Assembly: GCF_014217785.1 (NCBI RefSeq)
Contig: NZ_CP048814.1
Span: forward strand, 744,001-808,000
Direction of reading: 5' to 3'
Length of the DNA: 64,000 nt
DNA from: Rhodococcus triatomae
GTDB lineage: Bacteria; Actinomycetota; Actinomycetes; Mycobacteriales; Mycobacteriaceae
Positions 8,304-18,000 of this stretch are shown piece after piece. The position numbers were made by a program, and so were the translations under genes. The notes under the pieces are model-generated. The model saw only the letters and a program-made list of their open reading frames with translations. It made no database searches and was not told where the DNA came from. Position 1 is the stretch's first letter; each line of letters opens with the position of its first letter.

Positions 8304-9059
8304 ATGGGAACAACGGTGGCGACCGGGGCCGACTCGGAGGACGGCGGCCGGGTCGAACGCACGCTGGTGTCCGTGCTGGACAACGGGGCCCGACTGCAGG
8401 GCCCCGCCGTGGAGCGGTACGTCGCGTGGCTTCGCCGCGCGCACCCCGACGAATCGCCCGCCCAGATCGTGACGCGGATGGAGAAGATGTTCCTCACCAC
8501 CGTCACCGGCAGCGGCGGCGCCGTCGGCGCGACGGCCGCGGTCCCCGGCATCGGCACGGTCGCCGCCATTGCCGCCGTCGGCGCCGAATCGGTCTTCTTC
8601 CTGGAAGCCTCGGCGCTGCTGACCTTGGCCGTGGCCTCCGTGCACGGGGTTCCGGTCACCGACCACCAGCAACGCCGCGCCCTGGTTCTGTCCGTCGCGC
8701 TCGGCGACGCGGGCATGGAGATCGTGCGACGAGCGACCGGGGTACGCGGCCCCCACTGGGTGAACGCTCTGAACGGCAAGGTCCCGGCTCCGGTGATGCG
8801 GTCGATGAACAACACCCTCGTCCGCAAGTGGATCGCGAAGTACGCCGCCAAGCGCAGCGCACTCGTCCTCGGCAAGCTGATTCCCGCGGGAATCGGGGCG
8901 GCGATCGGCGGCGTCGGCAACCGGGCGATCGGACGGCGGGTGATCGACAACGCCCGCACCGCGTTCGGGCCCGCGCCCTCGGCGTGGCCGCACTCGCCGC
9001 GGGCCCTGCCGGGACCGGGTGGTGGCTCCGCTCCCGGTACACCTCCCAGTACGCTCTGA
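8304..9059 (+). CDS. Conserved EcsC-like protein of unknown function
   Basis: 251 residues. The middle is a glycine/alanine-rich hydrophobic stretch (GSGGAVGATAAVPGIGTVAA through ESVFFLEASALLTLAVASVHG), long enough to associate with or cross the membrane. Near the C-terminus, LGKLIPAGIGAAIGGVGNRA and RRVIDNARTAFGP resemble the C-terminal pattern of EcsC-family proteins. The tail is rich in Pro, Ser and Gly. AAGGA lies 6 nt before the ATG. No catalytic motif is visible and the function is unknown. The ABC-2 transporter genes follow 83 nt later on the same strand; a functional link is only possible, not shown. Confidence 0.6.
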   Translation: MGTTVATGADSEDGGRVERTLVSVLDNGARLQGPAVERYVAWLRRAHPDESPAQIVTRMEKMFLTTVTGSGGAVGATAAVPGIGTVAAIAAVGAESVFFLEASALLTLAVASVHGVPVTDHQQRRALVLSVALGDAGMEIVRRATGVRGPHWVNALNGKVPAPVMRSMNNTLVRKWIAKYAAKRSALVLGKLIPAGIGAAIGGVGNRAIGRRVIDNARTAFGPAPSAWPHSPRALPGPGGGSAPGTPPSTL

Positions 9060-9142
9060 ACGGCCGTGACGCTCCGAACGGCCGTCGGCCGACCATCGGT
9101 ACACCGCTCGGCAGCGCCCGGGCGCGATCAGGGGAGGACGCA

Positions 9143-10336
9143 GTGAGCATCACCGTTCCCGCCGGCAACTCGGCACCCGGTGCCGCCGCGCCGATCGAGG
9201 TACGTGAGTTGACCAAGGTCTACAAGACGGTGCCCGCCGTCACCGACGTCTCCTTCACCGTGCCGCGCGGCTCCGTCACCGGATTCCTCGGCCCCAACGG
9301 CTCCGGCAAGACCACGACGTTGCGGATGATCCTGGGACTGGCCGCACCGACCTCGGGCGTCGCGACGATCGAGGGTGTGCCGTTCGCGTCCCTGCCACAT
9401 CCCGGACGGACGGTCGGCGCCGTGCTGGACGCCGGGACGCTCCATCCGAAGCGGACCGCGATCGACCACCTGCGCGTGTACGCACCCGCCGTCGGCGTGC
9501 CCGACCACCGCGCCGAGGAGGTCCTCGAACTGGTCGGCCTCGGCGCAGCGCGCCGGCGCCGGGTGGGCGAGTTCTCGCTGGGCATGCGGCAGCGACTGGC
9601 CCTCGCGACGGCGCTGCTCGGCGACCCGCACATCCTCGTGCTGGACGAGCCCGCGAACGGCCTCGACCCCGAGGGCATCGCCTGGCTGCGCCACTTCCTG
9701 GAGGGCTTCGCCGCGTCCGGCCGGACCGTGCTCGTCTCGAGCCACATCCTGCGCGAGGTCGAGCAGATGGTCGATCACCTGTTGATCCTCAGCCGTGGTT
9801 CGCTCGTCTACCAGGGACGCATCGACGACCTGCGCAGGTCGCAGCACAGCCGCCTGCTGGTCGCGTCCTCGAGCCCGCCGGACCTCGCGACCGCGCTGGC
9901 TGCCCACGGCGTCGTCGACTCCCGTTCCCTGACGGACGGACGCCTGGCCGTCGTCGGCGCGGATGCGACGATCGTCGAGCAGGTCGCCGCCGAGGCGGGC
10001 GTGACGGTGTTCGGCATCGCCGTCGAACAGATCGATCTCGAGCAGCTGTTCCTGTCGATGACCGCCGCCCAGTACGTCGCCGGTGCCACGCCCGGCGCCC
10101 CCGGTGGCTACGGTCCGCCCGTGCCGCCGCCCTACCCGCCGGGGTATCCCGGGACCCCGGGATACCCGCCGCCGGGGTATCCGCCGCCCGGCTATCCGCC
10201 ACAGCACGGCTATCCCCCGCCGGGCTACCCCCCGCAGCAGGGCTACCCCCCGCGGCAGGGCTTTCCCCCACACCAGGGGTACCCGCCTCCGGGGTATCCG
10301 CAGCAACCTCCCACCGGACCCGGAGGCCCACGATGA
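9143..10336 (+). CDS. ABC transporter ATP-binding protein with Pro/Gly/Tyr-rich C-terminal tail
   Basis: 397 residues. Residues about 15-310 form a standard ABC-2 type ATPase: Walker A GPNGSGKTTT near residue 50, signature FSLGMRQRL near 143, Walker B ILVLDEPANGLDP near 164, and the H-loop SSHILREVEQM. From about residue 313 it continues into an 85-residue low-complexity tail built from GYPP-type repeats (GYPPPGYPP, QQGYPP, RQGFPP). Such tails are known on actinobacterial membrane proteins but are unusual on an ABC ATPase. The GTG at 9143 has GGGGAGGA upstream. The stop overlaps the permease ATG by 4 nt. Together they should form an export or membrane-remodelling ABC-2 system; the substrate is unknown. 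Confidence 0.92.
   Translation: MSITVPAGNSAPGAAAPIEVRELTKVYKTVPAVTDVSFTVPRGSVTGFLGPNGSGKTTTLRMILGLAAPTSGVATIEGVPFASLPHPGRTVGAVLDAGTLHPKRTAIDHLRVYAPAVGVPDHRAEEVLELVGLGAARRRRVGEFSLGMRQRLALATALLGDPHILVLDEPANGLDPEGIAWLRHFLEGFAASGRTVLVSSHILREVEQMVDHLLILSRGSLVYQGRIDDLRRSQHSRLLVASSSPPDLATALAAHGVVDSRSLTDGRLAVVGADATIVEQVAAEAGVTVFGIAVEQIDLEQLFLSMTAAQYVAGATPGAPGGYGPPVPPPYPPGYPGTPGYPPPGYPPPGYPPQHGYPPPGYPPQQGYPPRQGFPPHQGYPPPGYPQQPPTGPGGPR
10090..10315. repeat. Imperfect tandem repeat encoding GYPP-type peptide units
   Basis: Runs of ggctatccgccg/ggctaccccccg-like units code for the low-complexity tail of the ABC ATPase. The codons vary between copies, so the repeat is conserved mainly at the protein level. 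Confidence 0.75.
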
Positions 10337-11109
10337 TCGGGCTGCTGAACTCCGAGTTCCGCAAGGTCGTGTCCCTGCGATTCTGGTGGATCCTCGGCCT
10401 CGTCCCCCTCGTCGTGGGCGCATTCTCCGGCGCCGTGACACTGCCGCTCGTGCGGGCGGTCGCCGAGGGCCTCGGCGGCGACGGCACGGTGGCCAACTCG
10501 GTGGCCACCGTCTTCGGTGTCGTCGTGGCCCTCTTCTTCGTGGTCCTCTTCGGCGCCGTGTTCGCCGCGGTGAACGTCGGTACCGAGTTCCGTTACGGCA
10601 CCGTCACCCCCACCTTCACCACGACGCGCAGCCGCGACGGAGTCCTGGCCGCCAAGCTCGCCGTGACGTCTCTGTTCGGGCTCGGCTACTGCCTCGTCGT
10701 GGTCCTGGTCAGCTCCGCGCTGCTGCTGACGTTCAGCAGCGACGCCGACCTCACCTCCACCTGGCCGGGACTGCTGGGCAGTGGCCTGGTCGTCGCCCTC
10801 GCCTGGACTCTGATCGGCGCCGGCCTGGGACTGGTGACGCGATCGACCGTCGGCGCCACCGTCACCCTCGTCGTGTGGTTCACGATCGGCGAGCTCGTCG
10901 TCCGCGGCATCCTGTCCGGCCTGGGCGGCGGCGCGGTCGGCGCGATGCTGCCGATGTCCGCGACCGTCGGCACCGTCGTCAACGGCGCCTCGTCCAACGG
11001 CGTCGAGGAGCTTCCGCTGTGGCCCGGCGCCCCGCTCACCCTGCTGTTCTGGGCGCTCGCACTGGTCGCTGCCGGGTGGTTCACGGTGCGGACCCGCGAC
11101 GTCACCTGA
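10333..11109 (+). CDS. ABC-2 type transporter permease
   Basis: 258-residue polytopic membrane protein with about six hydrophobic segments. It starts with LLNSEFRKVVSLRFWWILGL, a typical cytoplasmic elbow helix of ABC-2 permeases, followed by LFFVVLFGAVFAAVNVGTEFRYGTV, the conserved glycine-threonine-rich connector where the protein meets the ATPase. Overlap with the upstream ATPase gene (ATGA) implies translational coupling and a fixed partnership. The substrate cannot be predicted; homologous pairs are often annotated for daunorubicin or bacitracin export without proof. Confidence 0.88.
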   Translation: MIGLLNSEFRKVVSLRFWWILGLVPLVVGAFSGAVTLPLVRAVAEGLGGDGTVANSVATVFGVVVALFFVVLFGAVFAAVNVGTEFRYGTVTPTFTTTRSRDGVLAAKLAVTSLFGLGYCLVVVLVSSALLLTFSSDADLTSTWPGLLGSGLVVALAWTLIGAGLGLVTRSTVGATVTLVVWFTIGELVVRGILSGLGGGAVGAMLPMSATVGTVVNGASSNGVEELPLWPGAPLTLLFWALALVAAGWFTVRTRDVT

Positions 11110-11139
11110 CCACCGGGAACGGCTGTCACAGCCCGGGTC

Positions 11140-11145
11140 TACGGT
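11140..11145 (+). promoter_or_regulatory. Putative -10 element (TACGGT) for leaderless ABC exporter gene
   Basis: TACGGT ends 7 nt before the ATG at 11153 and no ribosome-binding site is seen. Confidence 0.4.
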
Positions 11146-11152
11146 GGACCCG

Positions 11153-14100
11153 ATGGCCGGCACAACCGCAGAACCGATCCGCTCGCGCACCGCACGAGGG
11201 TCGGACCGTGACGCCGGGTGGATCCGCAGGCTCACGGCCGAGTGCTGGCGGCACCGGAGCACCATGCTGGGCGCCCTGTCCGTCACGGTCGTCGCCGCCC
11301 TCATCGACATCTCCTTCCCGCTGCTGACGAAGTACGCCCTCGACGCCGCGGCCGCCGGGGACCCGGGCCACGTGATCGGGGTGGTCGCCGTCGCCATCGC
11401 GGCGCTGGCGTGCGTGCGCTTCGCCTGCCAGTACGGCCGGCGACTGCTGGCCGGGCGGCTGTCGCTCGACGTCCAGCACGATCTGCGGCTCGGTCTCCTC
11501 GGCGCCCTCCAACGACTCGACGGTCGCGGCCAGGACCAGATCCGGACCGGGCAGGTGGTGTCGCGGTCCATCACCGATCTGCAGTTGGTGCAGGGGCTGC
11601 TCGCAATGGTGCCGCTCTCGGCGGGCGCTCTCCTGCAATTCGTACTGGCGCTCGGCATCATGGCCTGGCTGTCCCCGCTGCTCACCGTGGTGGCGCTGGT
11701 CATCGTCCCGGCCGTCGTCGCCGTCGTCTGGTTCGTCCGTCCGACACTGTTCGCCGCCACCTGGTCCGCCCAGCAACGTGCCGCGGACCTGGCCCAGCAC
11801 GTCGAGGAGTCGGTGACCGGGGTGCGGGTGGTCAAGGGATTCGGGCAGGAGCGCCGCGCCGTCGACCTGCTCGAGGAACACAGCCGCCGGCTGTACGCGG
11901 AGCGGATGCGGTCGGCGCGGATCAACGCACGCTTCACTCCGACGATGGCGGCGCTCCCGCAACTGGGCCTCGTCGGCGTGATCGCCGTCGGCGGCTATCT
12001 CGCCGTGCACGGCAGCATCACCATCGGGACGTTCCTCGACTTCGCCACCTACGTCGCGACGATGACAGCCGTCACCCGGACGCTGTCGCAGGTGGTGATC
12101 ATGGCCAACCTGTCCCGGGCCGCGGTGGAACGCGTCTACGAGGTCGTCGACAGCGAACCCGAGGTCGATGATCCGGACCGTCCCCACACCCTGCCGGACG
12201 GGCCGCTGGGCATCGACTTCCACGACGTCACGTTCGGGTTCGAGGAGGGACGCACGGTCCTGGACGGCCTCGATCTGCGCGTCGCCCCCGGCGAATCGGT
12301 CGCCGTCGTCGGTGCGGCCGGCTCCGGCAAGACCGCACTGTCCCTGCTGCTGCCCCGCTTCTACGGCGCCGAGACGGGCACCGTCGCGCTCACCTCGGGA
12401 AACGAGTCCTTCGACGTGAGGACGCTGCGCGCCGAGCAGATCCGCGCCGCGGTCGGCCTGGTCTTCGACGAACCGTTCCTCTTCTCCGACACCATCGCCG
12501 CGAACATCGCCCTCGGCCGGCCGGACGCCACGGCGGAGCAGATTCGCGACGCCGCCCGGATGGCGGCTGCCGACGAGTTCGTCGAAGCGCTGCCGGACGG
12601 CTACGACACACTCGTCGGGGAACGCGGGCTGACCCTGTCCGGCGGCCAGCGGCAGCGGATCGCGCTGGCACGGGCCCTGCTCGTGGACCCTCGAGTTCTC
12701 GTCCTCGACGACGCGACGTCGGCCGTCGACGCCGCCACCGAAGCACAGATCTACCGCGCGCTGCGGTCCGGGAGCGGGCGCACCGCACTGATCCTCGCCC
12801 ACCGGCACTCGACCCTCACCCTCGCGGACCGGGTCGCCGTACTCGACGGCGGCAGAATCGTCGACATCGGCACCGTGCCCGAGTTGCAGGCGCGCTCCGC
12901 GGTCTTCCGCGACCTCTTCGCCACGGCGTCCCGGGAACGGACCGCATCGATCGACGCCACGGAGCCGAGCATCACGACGCCGACGGAGGCAGACCTGTGG
13001 CCGGCCGATGCGCCGACGGCCGACGCACCGACCCAGGCCGCGACTCCACCACGCACCAGAGGTGGAAGCGGCGGTGGAGGCGGCGGGGTGTCCGGCGCGC
13101 TGGGCGCCGTCGCCGCGACGCCCGAGCTACAAGCTGCGGTCGAGGCGCTGCCGCCCGCGGACGAGTCCCCGGGAACGGACACCGGGCCACTGCGCCGCGA
13201 GAACCCGCGTTTCCGGCTGCCGAGCATCCTGCGCCCGGTGCGCTGGCTCCTCGCCGCCGTCGTCGTGTGCCTCGCGTTGGACTCGCTCGCCAACATCTCG
13301 TTCCCGTCGATCGTCCGACTGGCCCTCGACCGTGGCGTCGTTCCCGGCGACTACACGGTCCTGTGGGGGGCGACCGCGCTCGGCCTCGCGATCGTCGTTC
13401 TGGACTGGGTCGTCGTCGCGGTGATGACGGTGATCACCGCGCGGGCGGGCGAACGCGTGCTGTTCGGTCTGCGCGTGCGCAGCTTCGCCCACCTGCAGCG
13501 CCTGGGCGTGGACTACTACGAGCGCGAACTGTCCGGCCGCATCATGACGCGGATGACCACCGACGTCGATGCACTCTCGTCGTTCATCCAGACCGGTATG
13601 TCCACGGCAGTCGTGAGTGTCCTGACCGTCGCCGGCATCTCCGCTGCGCTGTTGCTCACCGATCTCACGCTGGCCGCGGTCACCCTGGCCGCGATACCGC
13701 CCCTCCTCGTGGCGACACTGATCTTCCGGAAGGTGTCGGGAACCGCCTACGCGGTCTCCCGAGAGCGAATCTCCCTGGTCAACGCCGAGTTCCAGGAGAA
13801 CATCGCCGGGCTGCGTGCCGCGCAGGCGTACCGGAGGGAGGAGTACGCGGCCCGTCACTTCGCCGAGCGCGCGGACAGCTACCGGCGCAGCCGGATGCGG
13901 TCCCAGCAGGCGATCTCGGTGTACTTCCCGTTCATCGCGTTCCTCTCCGACCTCGCTCTGGCCGCGGTGGTGTTCGTCGGCGCGCACCAGGTCGCCTCGG
14001 GAGCGACGTCCGCCGGTGTCCTCGTCGCCTTCGTTCTCTACCTGGGTCTGGTGTTCGGGCCGATCCAGCAGTTGTCGCAGGTGTTCGACGGCTACCAGCA

Positions 14101-14983
14101 GGCACGGGTCGGCCTGCGCCGAATCGCCGACCTGCTCGCGACCCGCAGTTCGATCGAGACGGCGACTTCGTCGGACGTGGTGCCCCTGGACGGGCATCTG
14201 CGTGGCGACGTCACTCTCGAGGACGTCACCTTCCGCTATCAGGGTGCAGCGGCGGACGCCCTGCACGACGTCACCCTCGCCGTACCCGCCGGAACGACCG
14301 TCGCGCTCGTGGGCCGCACCGGCGCGGGAAAATCCACCGTCGTCAAACTCCTGGCTCGGTTCTACGATCCGACCGCGGGCTCGGTACGCGTCGACGACGT
14401 GGATCTGCGCCGCTATCCGCTGTCCCGCTACCGCCACCGGCTCGGTGTCGTTCCACAGGAAGCACATCTGTTCACGGGGACCGTCGCGAGCAACATCGCC
14501 TTCGGCAGACCGGATGCGACCCGCGCCGAGATCGAGGAGGCGGCGCGATCGGTGGGTGCCCTGGGCACGATCGCGGCCCTGCGCGGGGGGATGTACCAGC
14601 CGATCGGCGAGCGCGGCCAGGGATTGTCGGCCGGCCAGCGCCAGTTGATCGCGCTGGCGCGAGCCGAACTGGTGGACCCCGATCTGCTGCTGCTCGACGA
14701 GGCCACCGCGACCCTGGATCCGGCCACGGAGAGGAAGGTCCTCGACGCCGGGCGCGCCGTCACCCGTCACCGCACGTCGGTGATCGTCGCCCACCGGTTG
14801 GCGACCGCCGCGAGTGCGGACCTGGTGGTGGTGGTCGACAAGGGCCGTATCGTGGAAGTCGGAACACATGAGTTTCTCACGGCCTCCGGCGGCCCCTATG
14901 CGGACCTGTGGGATGCGGCGCGAGAGGAGGAGGGGAATAATCTCGGGTCGAGAACCGTCGTCGATGGAAACCCCATCACCTGA
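11153..14983 (+). CDS. Double (TMD-NBD-TMD-NBD) ABC multidrug-type exporter
   Basis: 1276-residue fusion of two half-transporters, like Rv0194 of M. tuberculosis. Half 1 has six hydrophobic segments, then Walker A GAAGSGKTAL near residue 389, signature LSGGQRQRIALARALL near 494 and Walker B LVLDDATSAVD. Half 2 has Walker A GRTGAGKSTV near 1055, signature LSAGQRQLIALA near 1157 and Walker B LLLLDEATATLD. In NBD1 the catalytic Glu is Asp and the Q-loop reads VFDEPFLF instead of VPQ, so one ATP site is degenerate and one canonical, as in heterodimeric type IV exporters. A glycine-rich linker (near residue 640) joins the halves. The ATG at 11153 has a -10 hexamer 7 nt before it. Confidence 0.93.
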   Translation: MAGTTAEPIRSRTARGSDRDAGWIRRLTAECWRHRSTMLGALSVTVVAALIDISFPLLTKYALDAAAAGDPGHVIGVVAVAIAALACVRFACQYGRRLLAGRLSLDVQHDLRLGLLGALQRLDGRGQDQIRTGQVVSRSITDLQLVQGLLAMVPLSAGALLQFVLALGIMAWLSPLLTVVALVIVPAVVAVVWFVRPTLFAATWSAQQRAADLAQHVEESVTGVRVVKGFGQERRAVDLLEEHSRRLYAERMRSARINARFTPTMAALPQLGLVGVIAVGGYLAVHGSITIGTFLDFATYVATMTAVTRTLSQVVIMANLSRAAVERVYEVVDSEPEVDDPDRPHTLPDGPLGIDFHDVTFGFEEGRTVLDGLDLRVAPGESVAVVGAAGSGKTALSLLLPRFYGAETGTVALTSGNESFDVRTLRAEQIRAAVGLVFDEPFLFSDTIAANIALGRPDATAEQIRDAARMAAADEFVEALPDGYDTLVGERGLTLSGGQRQRIALARALLVDPRVLVLDDATSAVDAATEAQIYRALRSGSGRTALILAHRHSTLTLADRVAVLDGGRIVDIGTVPELQARSAVFRDLFATASRERTASIDATEPSITTPTEADLWPADAPTADAPTQAATPPRTRGGSGGGGGGVSGALGAVAATPELQAAVEALPPADESPGTDTGPLRRENPRFRLPSILRPVRWLLAAVVVCLALDSLANISFPSIVRLALDRGVVPGDYTVLWGATALGLAIVVLDWVVVAVMTVITARAGERVLFGLRVRSFAHLQRLGVDYYERELSGRIMTRMTTDVDALSSFIQTGMSTAVVSVLTVAGISAALLLTDLTLAAVTLAAIPPLLVATLIFRKVSGTAYAVSRERISLVNAEFQENIAGLRAAQAYRREEYAARHFAERADSYRRSRMRSQQAISVYFPFIAFLSDLALAAVVFVGAHQVASGATSAGVLVAFVLYLGLVFGPIQQLSQVFDGYQQARVGLRRIADLLATRSSIETATSSDVVPLDGHLRGDVTLEDVTFRYQGAAADALHDVTLAVPAGTTVALVGRTGAGKSTVVKLLARFYDPTAGSVRVDDVDLRRYPLSRYRHRLGVVPQEAHLFTGTVASNIAFGRPDATRAEIEEAARSVGALGTIAALRGGMYQPIGERGQGLSAGQRQLIALARAELVDPDLLLLDEATATLDPATERKVLDAGRAVTRHRTSVIVAHRLATAASADLVVVVDKGRIVEVGTHEFLTASGGPYADLWDAAREEEGNNLGSRTVVDGNPIT

Positions 14984-14989
14984 CCGTGA

Positions 14990-15006
14990 CCCATCTCACA
15001 GATGGG
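14990..15006. terminator. Small hairpin after the ABC exporter gene
   Basis: CCCATCT-CAC-AGATGGG gives a 7-bp stem with a 3-nt loop a few bases after the exporter stop codon and upstream of kgd. No T-run follows. Confidence 0.5.
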
Positions 15007-15038
15007 CGGCGCGGAATAAGCCCGTCACACGCGCGGGC

Positions 15039-15044
15039 TACTCT
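15039..15044 (+). promoter_or_regulatory. Possible kgd -10 element (TACTCT)
   Basis: TACTCT lies in the short spacer between the exporter and kgd. It would give a leader of roughly 48 nt containing AAGGAAATGAGG. No convincing -35 is visible. Confidence 0.3.
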
Positions 15045-15098
15045 CATGTACAGGCGCTCTGATCGGGTACCAAAAAGGAAATGAGGCGAACACCTGCC

Positions 15099-18000
15099 GT
15101 GAGCAGCAGCTCTACATCCCAGTTCGGACAGAACCAGTGGCTGGTCGACGAAATGTACCAGCGTTTCCAAGACGATCCATCATCCGTGGACGCCAGTTGG
15201 CACGAGTTCTTGACAGATTATTCACCCGAGGCTGGAGCCGCTGCACCCGGCGGGAACGGCCATTCCTCCGACGGCGGCGCCTCCGGATCCCGCGGCACCG
15301 CATCCCCGCCCCCGGCTTCCGGGACCTCCAACGGCACGGCCGCGAAGTCCTCCAACGGCACGGCTGCCAAGTCCTCGAACGGGACCGCCGCAGCCACGTC
15401 CGGCGGCGACGCGCGGACGACGAAGCCCGCACCCGAGTCCGCCAGGGCCACGGCTGCAGCGAAGCCGGCGGCCAAGACCCCCGCGAAGCCCTCTCCAGCC
15501 GCGAAGCCGGAGGCCAAGGCCACCGAGACCCCGGCGACCAAGGCCACCGAGACCCCGGCGACCAAGGCCACCGAGACCCCGGCGACCAAGGCCACCGAGA
15601 CCAAGGCCTCGGCACCGGCCACTCCGCCGGCCACCGAGGAATCCAGGGTGCTCCGCGGCGCGGCTGCTGCCGTCGCGAAGAACATGAACGCGTCGCTGAC
15701 GATCCCGACGGCCACCAGCGTGCGGGCGATCCCCGCGAAGCTGATGGCCGACAACCGCATCGTCATCAACAACCATCTCGCCCGCACCCGCGGCGGGAAG
15801 ATCTCGTTCACGCACCTGCTCGGGTACGCCATCGTGCAGGCCGTCAAGGTCTTCCCGAACATGAACCGGCACTTCGCCGAGATCGACGGCAAGCCCAACG
15901 TCGTCACGCCCCCGCACACCAACCTGGGCCTCGCGATCGACCTCGCGGGCAAGGACGGCAACCGTTCGCTGGTCGTCGCGGCGATCAAGAACACCGACAC
16001 GCAGAACTTCACCCAGTTCTACGCGGCCTACGAGGACATCGTCCGACGCGCCCGTGAGGGCAAGCTCGGCGCCGAGGACTTCTCCGGTGTGACGATCTCG
16101 CTGACCAACCCCGGCGGCATCGGGACGGTCCACTCCGTGCCTCGCCTGATGAAGGGGCAGGGCGCGATCATCGGCGCCGGCGCGATGGAGTACCCGGCCG
16201 AGTTCCAGGGTTCCAGCGACGAGAAGATCGCGGAGATGGGCGTCGGCAAGCTGATGACGCTCACCTCCACCTACGATCACCGCATCATCCAGGGCGCGGA
16301 ATCCGGCGACTTCCTCCGGACCATCCACAACCTGCTGATCAGCGACGAGTTCTACGACGAGATCTTCCACTCGTTGCAGATTCCGTACGAGCCGGTGCGG
16401 TGGCGCAAGGACGTCCCGGAAGGCGTGATCGACAAGAGCACGCGCGTGCTCGAGCTGATCGCGGCATACCGCAACCGCGGCCATCTGATGGCGGACACGG
16501 ACCCGCTGCAGTTCATCAAGGACAAGTTCAAGAGCCACCCGGATCTGGACGTCACCACCCACGACCTGACGCTGTGGGATCTGGACCGCGAGTTCAAGGT
16601 CGGCGGCTTCCACGGCCAGGACAAGATGAGGCTGCGCGACGTCCTCGCGGTGCTGCGCGATGCGTACTGCCGCCACGTCGGGGTCGAGTACACCCACATC
16701 CTCGAACCGGATCAGCAGCAGTGGATCCAGGAGCGGGTCGAGGCCCATCACGTCAAGCCGACCGTGGCGGAGCAGAAGTACATCCTCAGCAAGCTCAACG
16801 CCGCCGAGGCTTTCGAGACCTTCCTGCAGACCAAGTACGTCGGCCAGAAGCGATTCTCGCTCGAGGGTGCGGAGTCGGTGATCCCGATGATGGACTCGGT
16901 GATCGATCGATCCGCGGATCACGCTCTCGACGAGGTCGTCATCGCGATGCCGCACCGAGGCCGGCTCAACGTCCTCGCCAACATCGTCGGTAAGCCGTAC
17001 TCGAAGATCTTCACCGAGTTCGAGGGCAACATGAACCCGGCGGCCGCCCACGGCTCCGGCGACGTCAAGTACCACCTCGGTGCCGAGGGCACATACATCC
17101 AGATGTTCGGCGACAACGACATCAAGGTGTCGCTGACCGCGAACCCGTCGCACCTCGAAGCCGTCGATCCCGTGCTCGAGGGCCTCGTCCGCGCGAAGCA
17201 GGACATCCTGGACAAGGGCGAGGACGGGTTCACCGTCCTGCCGCTGATGCTCCACGGTGACGCCGCCTTCGCCGGCCAGGGTGTCGTGGCCGAGACCCTG
17301 AACCTGGCACTGCTGCGCGGGTACCGCACCGGCGGCACCGTGCACATCGTGGTCAACAACCAGGTCGGCTTCACCACCGCGCCGGAGCACTCCCGCTCGT
17401 CCGAGTACTCGACCGACGTGGCGAAGATGATCGGTGCGCCGATCTTCCACGTCAACGGCGACGATCCGGAGGCCTGCGTCTGGGTCGCCCAGCTCGCGGT
17501 CGACTTCCGGGAGAAGTTCCACAAGGACGTCGTCATCGACATGATCTGCTACCGCCGCCGCGGTCACAACGAGGGCGACGACCCGTCGATGACGCAGCCG
17601 GCGATGTACGACGTGATCGACACCATGCGCAGCGTCCGCAAGAGCTACACCGAATCCCTCATCGGTCGCGGCGACATCTCGCTCAAGGAGGCCGAGGACG
17701 CGCTGCGCGACTACCAGGGCCAGCTCGAGCGGGTCTTCAACGAGGTTCGCGAACTGGAGAAGTACCAGCCCGAGCCCTCGGAGTCCGTCGAACTCGACCA
17801 GACGCCTGCCCCGCGCCTCACCACGGCCGTGGACAAGTCGGTTCTCGAGCGGATCGGCAACGCGTTCGTCGACGTCCCGGACGGGTTCACGGTCCATCCG
17901 CGCGTCAAGCCGGTGATCGAGAAGCGTCGCGAGATGTCCCGGGAAGGCCACGTCGACTGGGCATTCGCGGAACTGCTGGCCTTCGGTTCGCTCGTCGAGC

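Noticed and set aside
10090-10315. Short regular repeats considered as a CRISPR array
   Set aside because: The repeats are in frame within an ABC ATPase and have no unique spacers; they encode GYPP peptide units.
15222-17951. 909-codon frame antisense to kgd
   Set aside because: kgd is certain by its motifs on the plus strand; the antisense frame has no recognisable domain.
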